Shown here piece after piece: positions 23,132 to 33,071 of a stretch of DNA of 64,000 bases. The DNA comes from Hetaerina americana (lineage: Eukaryota > Arthropoda > Insecta > Odonata > Calopterygidae). A program made the translations under genes and the position numbers. The DNA lies in NCBI GenBank assembly GCA_022747635.1, contig JAKTNV010000076.1, forward strand, positions 1,491,245-1,555,244, written 5' to 3'. The notes beneath the pieces are model-generated. The model ran no database searches and was not told where the DNA came from. It saw only the letters and a list, made by a program, of their open reading frames with translations. Position 1 is the first letter of the stretch; the number at the start of each line of letters is the position of its first letter.

Positions 23132-24483
23132 GTTCGCATGTACCGATCAGTTAACCCAGGGGAAATTCTTGCAATCTCCGAATTTGAGCGTTAATCAGAC
23201 TGTGGCTCGAGAGCCTCAAGACCTCCTGTTATATAGTATTTCGCGCCCTTCAAAGATGGGCTTTAAGAGGATTTGTGAGAACCCCCGCGGATAGGGAACA
23301 CTCGACGAGCACTCTTCTCTCTATAATTGAAAAGTGCACTCGTATCCCTCGCAGTCTTCCAAAAGGGTGAAACTGTCCCATACGAACAGTCTGGACGAGC
23401 CATGCATTCGCATTGATAACATTGTCATTACTTGCACCGGCCGCTTGTGCGATTTATTATGAACTCTCCCCGACTTGAGTCTTTAAGTAATTTTTATGCT
23501 TTTTAAAACCGGAAAGCAAGGTGTGTGGGGAGGAGAGGGATGGGGATGATTGGAGGGGTATTGTGGGTGTATAGTGGGTGGGGTTTTCAGAGGAGGAGAA
23601 GGCTTCGCGAAAGATCTCCGATGATGGAGTGCGAAGTGAGGGGGGTGCAGGGAGGAGGAGCGGGGGAAAGTCGAGCAATGACGCAGGAGGCGGGCGGTCG
23701 CCCCGCTATCCCCACTCCCGAAAGTCCCGCCCTCAACTCGCACAGGTGTGCCACCTGGTCGTATGTTGCGGAACTAAATGATCTGCGCGTTTCCTGCGAA
23801 AAGATGCTTTCGTTATCAATTTTCGAGCCTCACGACCTTTTTGACTCGATTAGCACATCAGTCCAGAAGGAGAAATACGAGAGCCATGGACGCCCTTTCT
23901 CTCGAAACGTATCGATCAGGGTTCCGCAACAGACGTCACACGATTGCCGGTCGAACTATCGCCAGGCATAGGAGTCCTGAGTCCTCTTCTGCTGCCAAGC
24001 AACTCCTCCCTACGTACACGTAGTTTCTCCGACCTCTCCTTCGGTATCAATCATCAGCCCCAACCCATCGTGTCACGCACCTTCCCTCACCGACCGCCAT
24101 TTCCAGTCACCCACCGGTGGTGGGGATGAATTGGACCGATTAAGACGTACCTCGTCTCAAAGACCATCAATTCATAAAATTATTATAACCTACAGAAGCA
24201 ATCCTCTCCAAGTTCGAACCGGAGGAGTTTGCACCCGAGTGAAGTAACATTTTGAAACGGTCATCGATTTTCACCTACTCCTCCACCCTCTCTCTGATCC
24301 GTTTCCCAACTTCACCCAGCCTAGGTCGGAAAAGGCTCGGGATTTCCTCACTCACTGTTATCTATCACCAGTACATATGAGTCAGACTTCGTCTTTAGGT
24401 ACACACTATAGGACATACGACTTCGGGTCAAGGTCAAACCCTATGAATACTACCGGCGAATTGTAACGGGTTCGTATATCGCC
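23132..24483. other. Noncoding with a GC-rich patch
   Basis: 23,500-24,130 is G-rich and then C-rich on the plus strand and richer in CpG than its surroundings. Open frames on both strands follow from this composition. I see no domain, no convincing TATA or start, and no splice signal that I trust. It could be a regulatory or promoter-like patch. Confidence 0.4.
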
Positions 24484-24560
24484 TTCCGTCGACAATTTAC
24501 CGGGGTAGAGCATCGGCCCGGCAAGTCGAAAGATCTGGTGTTCAAGGCCCGGACAAGGAA
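24484..24560 (+). mobile_element. Degenerate tRNA-derived SINE head
   Basis: ACCGGGGTAGAGCATCGGCC resembles box A of SINE S1, and GTGTTCAAGGCCCGGACAAG resembles box B and its downstream stem. No body or tail was recognised. Confidence 0.45.
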
Positions 24561-24714
24561 ATATTTTTGCGCTTGTGATCTGCTCGATTCCGCCTTCCCC
24601 ACCTCTCCTGTGTTTGTCCTATTTATGTGTTCCTATCGCTTTTCCTTATATCTATTTCCATGTGAATGAATATTTGTTCGCCATATTGCGGGATTACGTG
24701 TTTGAATGTGTGTG

Positions 24715-24740
24715 TGTGCATATATATATATATTTATACG

Positions 24741-24830
<90 letters not shown>

Positions 24831-24878
24831 CATACATTAATACACATACACGCATATATAATATATACATATACATTG
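24715..24878. repeat. TA/CA compound microsatellite
   Basis: Alternating TG, TA, CA and long TA runs. Reading frames through it encode Tyr/Ile repeats and are artefacts. Confidence 0.95.
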
Positions 24879-24879
24879 G

Positions 24880-26274
24880 TTCGTGGTCCTCTGGTGTCAA
24901 GCGTGAAGTAAAGACAGAGAAAAACAGATCTGCGCTCGCTTGTTCGCCGTAGGCTAGAGTTTCTCTCTCTCTTTAAGCCGGAAGAAAAAACTGCTTTAAC
25001 GACTGGCTGTATTTTTTTAGCTTAGAAGTTCGTGTAGCCTACGCTTGAAGCGGTCTTTAATAGGAATGGACTTGCGATTTCATATTTTTTAAATTACGGT
25101 ACCAGGCACTTTTCTTTTTACATATTTATTGCAAAAAAACCGGGTGTTTGCGTTCCCAATAAGTAAGTGGCTTGATTATCGCCCGCGGCAAAAAACTGTG
25201 TGTCTCCTGAAGTAAATGTTTCGTCCGCCAATCATGACTCAGCTTTCGAGATTCCTCCTCGGTACCGGGAGGCGCGTGGCTTGCCGCCCCCACGTGTGTG
25301 TGTCTCCACGGGTGGCAGGCAAAATACATATGTAAACATTGATGTTACACTCCGCGGTGGGGAGGCTGAGAACATGACCTCAAGGCGATCAACAACGCAT
25401 CCGCCTGGAATGCAAAACCAAGAGAGGCGACACCACAACCGGACATCTGAATTATTAGATACCCGTCTTTTCATGATGGAGATCCCGCGCCGTTTGACTG
25501 CGTCAGGTTTGTGGGGAGTCAAGGGCAAATTATCTCCTGCTATGCATTAGTTCTCTGCCATCCAAATTAGCATTCCCGTGTTAAATGGAGCTAGCTTATA
25601 ATCTTAAAGAATGGCCAAGCACGCGAGCAAATTACTCAGGACCCGCCTTCATAAACCTAATTGCTAACAGTAATGCCACGTATTGAAAAAGTCAATTTCA
25701 TGAGCTTGTAAACGTAAAATAAACTCCAAACTGAGTAGCCTAGAAGCAAAAGAATATTAGTCACATTATAGAGGGCATTAAATAATAAGCCCAACAGAAT
25801 AAAAGGACAACTATACCACCATCACCTCTAATTTTGTCCATTTTTTCTGCTAAATTTTTCTAATTATTCTGTTCTGCTAAATTACCATGCAACTTAGCGG
25901 TAGTCTTATTGTAACACCTTTGGGTTGTTGACCCTTGTGTGGGTTACGTACTTCTTGCTTATGCTGAGCGATGAGTACCCTTTTCAAACATACAGTGCCC
26001 GAAGAATCATTCGATGGGATTTGCCAGCTGACCACCTCGCCCCCAGAACTTGACTCTGTTCGATTTTTTATTATTTGTTAGAAAGAAACGGCCATTGCTT
26101 GCGCGACTTCATTTCAATCCAAAGAAGATAATGTGGCATAAATAGTTGCTCCTTTCAACAATATCCGCAGTATTCTGGGAATATGCGGGCAGTCAATAAC
26201 ACTGGCGATGCCAAATTTTTATTGATTCAGTAGCATTGAATTTCTTAGATAACCTTTCGAACTACTGATTTGGC
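24880..26274. other. No gene recognised
   Basis: A GC-richer segment at 25,190-25,540 has overlapping open frames on both strands but no recognisable protein. The rest is AT-rich. Confidence 0.45.
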
Positions 26275-26345
26275 TTTTGTGGTACACGATACCCCGCAAG
26301 TCGCCGCAAAGACGTGTGGCGGAGATTGTTAGGTCACCAACCATG
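26275..26345 (-). mobile_element. CR1-like LINE 3' end fragment
   Basis: GATACCCCGCAAGTCGCCGC, then a G/T-rich stem partner (GTGTGGCGGAGATTG) and TTAGGTCACCA, match the 3' untranslated end of the LINE at 44,945-45,602 in the same orientation. Only the tail remains. Confidence 0.6.
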
Positions 26346-27454
26346 AATATTTTGTGGGATGGCATTCGCCCTATAGTTATACATTCACTTTTGACATTTT
26401 TCATTAATATTTAGAAGCACATGTCTATCACTCATACCTGTAGCTTATGTTTTATCACTCTAACAAAATTGTTCTCACTTCCAATACAGAATATCACTGG
26501 AGGCAACATTTTAAAACCGACTAATTCCAAAAATCTATCCCCTTTATATCCCCTATGAATCTAATCCAATTAAATAATGAGATCCACGGTATTTATTTGT
26601 ATCGCCCTATTTTCTTAGCGAACTTTCAGGACGAAATCTTTAAAAGAAATTAAGTTACACCTATAATATTCTCATGCGTTCCCAAATACTAATTAGGTCA
26701 ACATTCCAATATTTATGCATAAAATATTTGTCCTAACACCCTTCACTACTCGACCTGGCGGGTATTGTATATATTTAATGGGTGCCGACACTTCTGTAAT
26801 GGTTTTTTAAATTTTAGAACCTCATAATTTGTTGTCTCCTTGCCCTTAATAACTATTTTCCATCACCCTTTCCTGAGATCAGTGCGGGTCAAGAGAAAAA
26901 ATATTTTTGACGCAGTCATGTTCTAATACATATTTCATCCATCTATCCATGCATTCTATGTTTGAAATACTTCCCATGCCCTTGGCCCGAAATTGAGTCA
27001 CAGTCCTGAGCTATCAATCTCGAATTTAAAAACTAAAAAATTAATTTAAATGGGCCTAAAACCTTTCACAAAGACGGATGGAAACATAAGAGTCGCTCAT
27101 TTTGCTACGATTTCGTTGAGAATTACAAATCAACATTACGACATCTCTTTAACCCTGTTGCGACATTTCTCCTTTTAGGCCTGAAAAAGTGGATGTGACC
27201 GGGCTCTAGTTAGATATGTGAGGGTCGCCGTTGATTTTTGAGTGTTTTAACCCAAATCCGACATTCGTACGTACAGTGAAGATGACTAATGTGCTCGTGA
27301 ATTGAATTCTGGGCCAAAAGAGTGGGCGTGGACATTTATTATCCACGCGGCATAGTCAAATGGCAAAGGGCTCGTGGAGTTCATTCAATAAAAAGGCGTC
27401 ATACCACACCTAAATTTACTCCGTACACTGTATATACACTACTAATTAGACTAC
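26346..27454. other. No gene recognised
   Basis: AT-rich, without coding signal or recognisable repeat. Confidence 0.5.
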
Positions 27455-27505
27455 TGCGGACGACCCCCGCCGCATGCCCTTGCGGCGGCATGAGATTGTT
27501 AAGAT
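27455..27505 (+). mobile_element. CR1-like LINE 3' hairpin, opposite orientation
   Basis: CCCCCGCCGCATGCCCTTGC then GGCGGCATGAGAT is the reverse complement of the hairpin motif found at 44,950, 29,600 and 29,850. It would mark the 3' end of a plus-strand copy. The stem CCGCCGCATG...GGCGGCATG is visible. Confidence 0.5.
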
Positions 27506-27617
27506 GGTAAATGTAGAGATACGTATGATCTTTAACCTACCACCATTTTAGAGCGTTGAATATTTACTCAACTCCAGCCACAGAAGTGTAAACGAAAGCC
27601 TGAATTCAAATAATGTA

Positions 27618-28544
27618 CGAGGCATATTAATTAAATAAGGGTCGTTTGCTTATATTTAAATAGTGGCGCTTCAGAACACAGTTTTACTCCTGCAGCGCCA
27701 TCTACTGATTCATTGAGAGGCTATAGAAGCATTTGTTTTGTTTCAGAAGTCGTTTGTTTGTCCGTTCATGCAAACAACAATGTCGGCGACGATCGTTGAT
27801 CCCACCAGCTGTGAAGTGCGTTCTGCCATACGATTCTCGTATGCAAAAGGATTGTCGGCTGCTGAAATTCACTGGCAGTTATACCTAGTTTATGAGCCTA
27901 CAGTTATGAGTGAAGGAAAGCTTAGACAATGGTGCCGTGATTTTAAAAATGGACGAACAAATGTCCATGACGAAGAGCAAAGTGGCAGGCCCAGTATTCT
28001 GACTGGTGGAGTTGTTTCTCGAGTTGAACAAAAACTGCGATGTGATCGTCGATTGACGATTAATGGCCTGGCTGAACAATATCCTCAACTTGGACGCACT
28101 ACTGTCTACAATATTGTCAATACAAGGTGGGTACCGAAAATGCTCACCGACCACCATAAAGAGCAAAGAATGCCAAAACCACTAAGAAAATTCAAGATTC
28201 TCGTTGGGACTTCTTTGACCACCCACCGTACAGTCCTGACCTTGCACCTAACGACAACTTCCTCTTCTTGCACTTGAAACAGTGGCTCGGTAGACAACGT
28301 TTCGGAACCGAAGAGGAACTCAAGAAAGACGTTGTCAATTGGTTCAACTCTCAGGCGGCGAGCTTCTATTCAGAGAGGTAAAAAAAAGCTGGTGCAGCGG
28401 TACGAAAAATGTTTAGAAGTGAAAGGCGATTATGTAGAGTAGTGAAGTAGGTTTGTAGCTAACAATAAGTGCCAATAAAATGTATTTCATATGAGTATGT
28501 TTTTTCCCGTGACCAAACGGCCCTTACTTTATGAGCATGCCTCG
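27618..28544 (+). mobile_element. Mariner, internally deleted, with both ends
   Basis: Diverged inverted ends (CGAGGCATATTAAT at the left; reverse complement of the right end CGAGGCATGCTCAT) are flanked by TA at 27,616-27,617 and 28,545-28,546. Both ends also share a TAAGG-x-CGTTTG block further in. The element is about 927 bp against 1.3 kb for a full mariner. It is a third family, related in overall plan to the two ends beginning CGAGGG. Its right end directly borders a LINE family L tail at 28,546. Confidence 0.85.
27768..28442 (+). pseudogene. Mariner transposase, core deleted
   Basis: From ATG 27,768 it reads MQTTMSATIVDPTSCEVRSA, then the first helix-turn-helix (LSAAEIHWQL, LRQWCRDFKNG), a linker EEQSGRPSILTGG, the second helix-turn-helix (DRRLTINGLAEQYPQLG) and WVPKMLTDHHKEQRM. 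A deletion there removes the first and second catalytic Asp. In another frame it resumes HPPYSPDLAPNDNFLFLHLK, with the third Asp (APND) present, and VNWFNSQAASFYSE. After a further shift in an A-run it ends KLVQRYEKCLEVKGDYVE with the stop at 28,440-28,442. The N-terminal half is open for about 135 residues. Confidence 0.85.
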
Positions 28545-28545
28545 T

Positions 28546-28860
28546 ATTATCGTTTTGGAAATGGACCGAAAGGAAAACAAATGAGGAAGTGCTTGGTATG
28601 GTGGGCCAAGAGAGGGGTTTGTTGGGAGAAATCCTATGGAGGCACGGAAAAATGGCTGAAGGGCGTATTGTTCGGCAGTAGGAAGTTGAAGACTGTCATA
28701 AAGGGGAGAATGTTAGACAAGCGGGGAAAGGGCAGAAACAGGATTGGAATGTTGGACGGGATGAAGGGCGGAAGGAAGCACTCAGAGATGAGGGATTTGT
28801 TGTAGAGTAGAATAAGGGATTTTGTGTTTTGTTAGGAGTCACAAAATATTTATTTAGTAG
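28546..28860 (+). mobile_element. Family L LINE 3' tail fragment
   Basis: The plus strand reads LKTVIKGRMLDKRGKGRNRI then GMLDGMKGGRKHSEMRDL and a stop at about 28,803. This is the end of LINE ORF2, where the family usually has LLKTVIEGR, KRGRGRPR and ML-D-x-KGGRKY. A frame change lies just upstream (EILWRHGKM in another frame corresponds to the usual GHILRH). It borders the mariner end at 28,544. Confidence 0.7.
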
Positions 28861-29589
28861 CTGTGTCAATCCAAAAACCTACCTTAATCGGTATATTACC
28901 TAATAATAATATTATCGTTTTGGTTCATTTTGGGAATTCATTGGTGGAGCGAGACTTCAGAGAGAACAGAAATGTTAGACAAACTTCTTCTAAATAAGCT
29001 TATAGATGTGGAAGCGTTTGCTCTTAAGATGGATGAGGGAAGAAATACATAGAAAGAAATACAGTTCACAACTAACGCAAAGTGTGATTCTCAAGTGAGT
29101 TTCGAGCAAATGTATCGACCTTCGCATTCGTACAGAATTTTGACGAGCAGGCGCATGGATTCTGCCGTCGCCCGGGATTCAATTACCGGAAAACGCAAGT
29201 CCGAACATCGTGAGGAAAGTGGTCAGTGGTGTGGCATGCGGGCCCCGGGCACCAACTTAAGCTCTCGGCCGTTTCCGAGGCCCCTTCTCTCTCTCTCTCC
29301 CTGGCCAAATACCGTCAGTCTTCCCTTCACTCCCTACATCCAACTTTCCGAACAACCTGTTAACTGGTCTCCTCCTGCACCCCCTCCACATCTCCGATCC
29401 CGCAGTCCACGCCCCTCTTTTCCTTGGCACGCCACCCACTTCTACTACTGATTGTTTCCTGAGGTGGAGTCTGAACGTTTCAGCAAGATAAAAATGTGGC
29501 GTAGGTCGTGTTTTTGGACACATAACATCCGTCTAAATGACAGACTGGAAGCCACCGGTATGGTGTGTGTCAGAGGGTGTATCCACATC
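28861..29589. other. Noncoding with C/T-rich patch
   Basis: 29,230-29,450 is rich in CT runs and cytosine. Open frames there reflect composition. No gene was recognised. Confidence 0.5.
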
Positions 29590-29660
29590 AAGCATCTTCT
29601 ACATCTATGTGATGCCCTGCAAGCTACACCTGGGTGTGTGGTAGGTGGAGATTCCACTCT
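29590..29660 (-). mobile_element. CR1-like LINE 3' hairpin fragment
   Basis: CTACATCTATGTGATGCCCT, then GCAAGCTACACC and GGGTGTGTGGTAGGTGGAG, align with the 3' motif at 44,935-44,990 in the same orientation, with substitutions. Confidence 0.55.
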
Positions 29661-29839
29661 AGGTATCCGACATCATCAGTTTTACTTAAATATTAGTTAC
29701 CGATTAAAATGCAATATGCTCCCTATCATGAAGATTATGTTAACTACAGCAGCATCCACTATGGTATCTAAGTGAAAATACTTCTCTGCGCATGCCCGAC
29801 GGACTGCTGGTGACACTTTACCTTGCAATCGTAACCTAC

Positions 29840-30102
29840 AAGCCGCCGTGAGGGTGTTTGGCATAGGGTGCTAGCTCACTAGTAATTACAGTACCTGTTG
29901 ATTAATATGCCATAAAGTACTTCCTACTGTTGTGGCCTCGAATTTTTGCGAAGGAAAAAGGATACCTTACAGCGATCGGTCTTGCAGACATTTTATTTCC
30001 TTTAACACTGTGGTTCAGCCTACCAAAAGAATGTGGCGCTAGGATTGCTACTTCGGTGTTAGTGGTAAACTGGAATGATTTGTAATTTTCTAAAAGTTTC
30101 AT
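29840..30102 (-). pseudogene. CR1-like LINE C-terminus and 3' end
   Basis: The minus-strand reading from 30,102 gives LLENYKSFQFTTNTEVAILA, then PHSFGRLNHSV and IAVRYPFSFAKI. It lines up along its length with the C-terminal protein at 45,225-45,602 (LLERFRTNEFKYDTEGIIMA, PHYLGRSDHKD, TDRYKYSFFPRTI). The 3' hairpin motif follows at 29,843-29,883 (ACAAGCCGCCGTGAGGGTGT). Protein end and hairpin are in the same order as in the 45-kb copy, though more closely spaced. It is 5'-truncated; no reverse-transcriptase motif is present. Confidence 0.75.
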
Positions 30103-31664
30103 TTACGCCTGTAATCCTAATTGTTTCCATATATCTCAATCAAGGCCTTCCAATTATAATCTGACTCTCTGTATATTCTTAAAGATTCTTATTTGACTAC
30201 GTAATTTACTCCTTCGGGGATGGTCGCAAAACACTCGATGTTTTTCACGGTGCGGTTCAACCAACGCGAAATGGCACCTCTCTTAAACATTGTCATTCAA
30301 ATATTTCCCCAATGTTAGTTCTATTAACCTTAATTATTTGCTGCTGCTCCAAGTATGTTCCTGGCCTGTTTTCCCATATTATGTCTTATGATAGAGTGAT
30401 TCTCTGGTATTTTACTTACTCCGCCAACTTTATTTCTGCCCCTCCGAGTCTGCAAAGATGAAGATTCTTTTCCCAGAACTTCATTGCTGCATATATTTTT
30501 TTGATTCAACTGGAGACTCGACTCCTGACAGCAAGTACTGATATTGTTGAGATAGCTAGACTAAGCCTCCCAGTCTCATTTGCTGCTTATATCGCGGTAG
30601 ATGAACATAGGTGAACATCATCTGATGTAAATAGAAGAATTGCGCACGCATACCGTACATGAAATACTGTTGGGATGCATAAACCTTGCAAATTAGGGAT
30701 TGAAACAATATTACATGTGTCAAATTCGTGGAGAAAAGGATAATCAGCATTAATAGATAGATTATGCAAGCAAACAAACAAAAAGCTTTCTAGTCCAAAG
30801 AATATTATAGAGGCGATATTTTCCATGATCATTTTAAAAAGGATAGTCAAAGGTCTCTCGTTTGCCATTATTAAAGGAGCCCGTTGGAGGTCACCCACGA
30901 CAAATGTCGTATGCGTCGTAAAATATTAGTTCTGAACTATATTCGCGTCGGTCTAACGAGCCAAATATCGATGAGTTGGGTTAATACCGTGGGCAGATTA
31001 TGATGGAACGTGAGATGTGTATTATGAGCTTCAACTTGAATCGTTCGGACATCATTTCACAGGACGCCAGCAATAGTAACAAATAACTGCATATTTTATG
31101 GTATGGTACCCGCATGGTACAACGAGGATCGTGGATGAATGAATTTTTCATGGGCATTATGCCACGGAGCTTCATTGTCCTCATCCATCCTAAATCATCA
31201 CGAAAGGCCGGACTCATCCACGAAGAGACTTTTGAATAGGTCGAATTTTGGACATCGATTTCTGTCTCTATGCTATGTTTTCCGCTGCAGAAAGAAGTAT
31301 TGGGATATGGCCACAACCTCCTAAGTGCCAAAAAATATCATTTGCAATATCGTGTCGATATGCTATATCATGCACCTGCTGACTACTTGAGTTCATCTAA
31401 TCGAAGTCTTCCTGGGCCATATGTGTTGTGTGTACTGACTGCAGTTTCCGATTTATTTAACCTGGGAAGCTGTCACATAACGCAGGAGCATTTAATAGCC
31501 AATCCCAGAAAAATAATTTATCAGTGCAAGCAGCTAAGGCAGTAACATCGTGGTTAATGGGTGACTGCATTTTGGTAGGATTCGGCGCCAAAGAATTCAA
31601 CCGCTGCGGAAGCGTGGTAAGCTTCGGCGGGACTGTCCCGAATACGTCAGCATAGCTACAACCA
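30103..31664. other. No gene recognised
   Basis: AT-rich sequence upstream of the CDO1 promoter region. Short reading frames only; no repeat was recognised. Confidence 0.5.
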
Positions 31665-32236
31665 TCCTATCCCAAGGAATCCCCCACTTCCGACATCTCA
31701 AATCTCTCTCATCCTCCTCCTCCCGCTCTTCCTCCCTGGATCCCTTCTCCTCTCACCAACCCCTATACCCCAGGCACAAACCCACGACCCTCTCACTCCC
31801 CTCGCTGTAACTTCCATCACTCCCTTGCACCCCTCCTCCTGAATCCCCCACCCCCTTTACCGAGTGTCGTTAGTCACACTGCACGTCCCAGCCCCTCCCC
31901 TTCCACGCCCAGCCCACTCATTTTGCTATCACCTCTTGCCTCTCCTCCCCTCCCCGCGCGCCCGAACCCCACCCGCTTACTCCCTCGGTATCCTCTCTCT
32001 CTCACTCATTCCTCCACCCTATATTATTCATCCACCCCTACCAACACAAAAACCCCTACTTAACCCCTCCGCCCATCTTCCCGCCCCGACCTCCCCGGAG
32101 AACTCTTTGGCCGAGACGTCTCAGCTGACGTTTCGGAGGGAAAAATCCGCGATTCCCACAGCGCGCGCACACCCGCCGTGCCGGCCCTCCTCCCACCCAC
32201 CATCCTCCCCACCACACAACCGCACACGCACACTCA
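31665..32236 (+). promoter_or_regulatory. CDO1: C/T-rich upstream region of CDO1
   Basis: Nearly 600 nt dominated by C and T on the plus strand, poor in G and free of ATG. It directly precedes the TATA box. Pyrimidine tracts of this sort occur near promoters, but a regulatory role here is inference from position. Confidence 0.5.
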
Positions 32237-32246
32237 TATATATAAG
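32237..32246 (+). promoter_or_regulatory. CDO1: TATA box of the CDO1 promoter
   Basis: TATATATAAG stands in otherwise GC-rich sequence. A start about 30 nt downstream would fall at TCCTGTTAGTTAG (about 32,266-32,278), which resembles an initiator only loosely. No transcript evidence is available. Confidence 0.55.
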
Positions 32247-32267
32247 CATCAGGACGCGTGGTGCTCC

Positions 32268-32844
32268 TGTTAGTTAGTGAAGACTGTCCTAAGAGCCTCG
32301 GTGGTGTGTAGTGATTGTTGTTTTTCGAAGAGGTTTTGTGAGCTACGGCGAACGTCGGACGAAGCAACGACCTTCTCGAGCTCTCTATTATCTCTCGTCC
32401 CCCGAAAACTATTCACCCGTCCACCCTCTTTTCCCCACCATTCCACTCGCCCGCCGAGTCCCGACTCGAAAAGGGCCCCTACCCATCACCACCGCCACCG
32501 GGAGCCCGCTCTCTCGCTCCTCTCCCCCACCCTCCGGACCTATCCCAGCTGCATTCCGCCAGCCCTACTCCCGTTCGAGATATCGATTCGCTCGTTCCTC
32601 GTCAACCACACACAGCCCAGCCGTTCAAGTCGCTCCCAGCGACGAAAAAAACAGGCAGACGCGCCAAACACAATACACGCTCATACGAGAGCGAACGCCC
32701 GGCCAGTAGGGAAGGTATCGAAGGTGACCCGTCTGCCATCTGAGCTCGACGGCTGACGTCCGCCACGTGGACGTGGGTGTGAGTACTCCAGGCGGCGGAA
32801 GAGGGTATAGGAGCAGTGCCATCCGGCTTCGAGGAAGAAGAGGC
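32268..32844 (+). other. CDO1: Predicted CDO1 5' untranslated leader, ATG-free
   Basis: From the predicted start to 32,844 there is no ATG in any frame, so the first ATG met by a scanning ribosome is the CDO1 start. An in-frame TGA at 32,725-32,727 closes the frame upstream. The leader is GC- and CpG-rich with CT-rich stretches. The 5' boundary is approximate. Confidence 0.5.
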
Positions 32845-33065
32845 ATGTTGAGGGTCGATCACCAACCGGCGGCGGCCTCGTCGTCCGCGCCCCTGGGGAA
32901 GGTCGAGGACGGCGTCGGCGGCCTGTCGTTAGAAGGTCTCATCTCCGCCCTCCACGATGTCTTCTCCGCGGATCGCGTCGACGTGGACCAAGTGCGCCGG
33001 CTCATGGAATCGTATCGCAGCCGCCCAGCGGATTGGAGGCGCTTCGCCAAGTTCGATCGATACAG
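32845..33065 (+). CDS. CDO1: Cysteine dioxygenase, first coding exon
   Basis: This is the N-terminal exon of cysteine dioxygenase, the cytosolic iron enzyme that oxidises L-cysteine to cysteine sulfinate, the entry to taurine and sulfate production. It encodes 73 residues plus two bases of codon 74. Residues 1-28 are a variable, Ala/Ser-rich leader. Residues 29-74 match the family: LEGLISALHDVF (29-40), VDVDQVRRLMESY (45-57), W64, then FAKFDRYR (67-74), where animal CDOs have YAKFDQYR followed by YTRNLVD. The iron-binding His residues and the Cys-Tyr crosslink lie in later exons. The start is the first ATG after the TATA box and after an in-frame stop, with G at -3. The exon ends CAG|GTACAT, a phase-2 donor. 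No second exon was recognised in the remaining 30.9 kb, so the first intron is probably long. Identification rests on about 45 residues aligned from memory. Confidence 0.8.
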
Positions 33066-33071
33066 GTACAT

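Noticed and set aside
25330..25470. Another tRNA-like SINE head (CAACGCATCCGCCTGGAATG)
   Set aside because: It resembles a box A and anticodon-arm region only loosely; no box B follows.
31864..32756. Long Pro/Ser/His-rich open frames around the CDO1 leader
   Set aside because: They follow from C/T-rich composition, lack any ATG start, and overlap the predicted promoter and leader.
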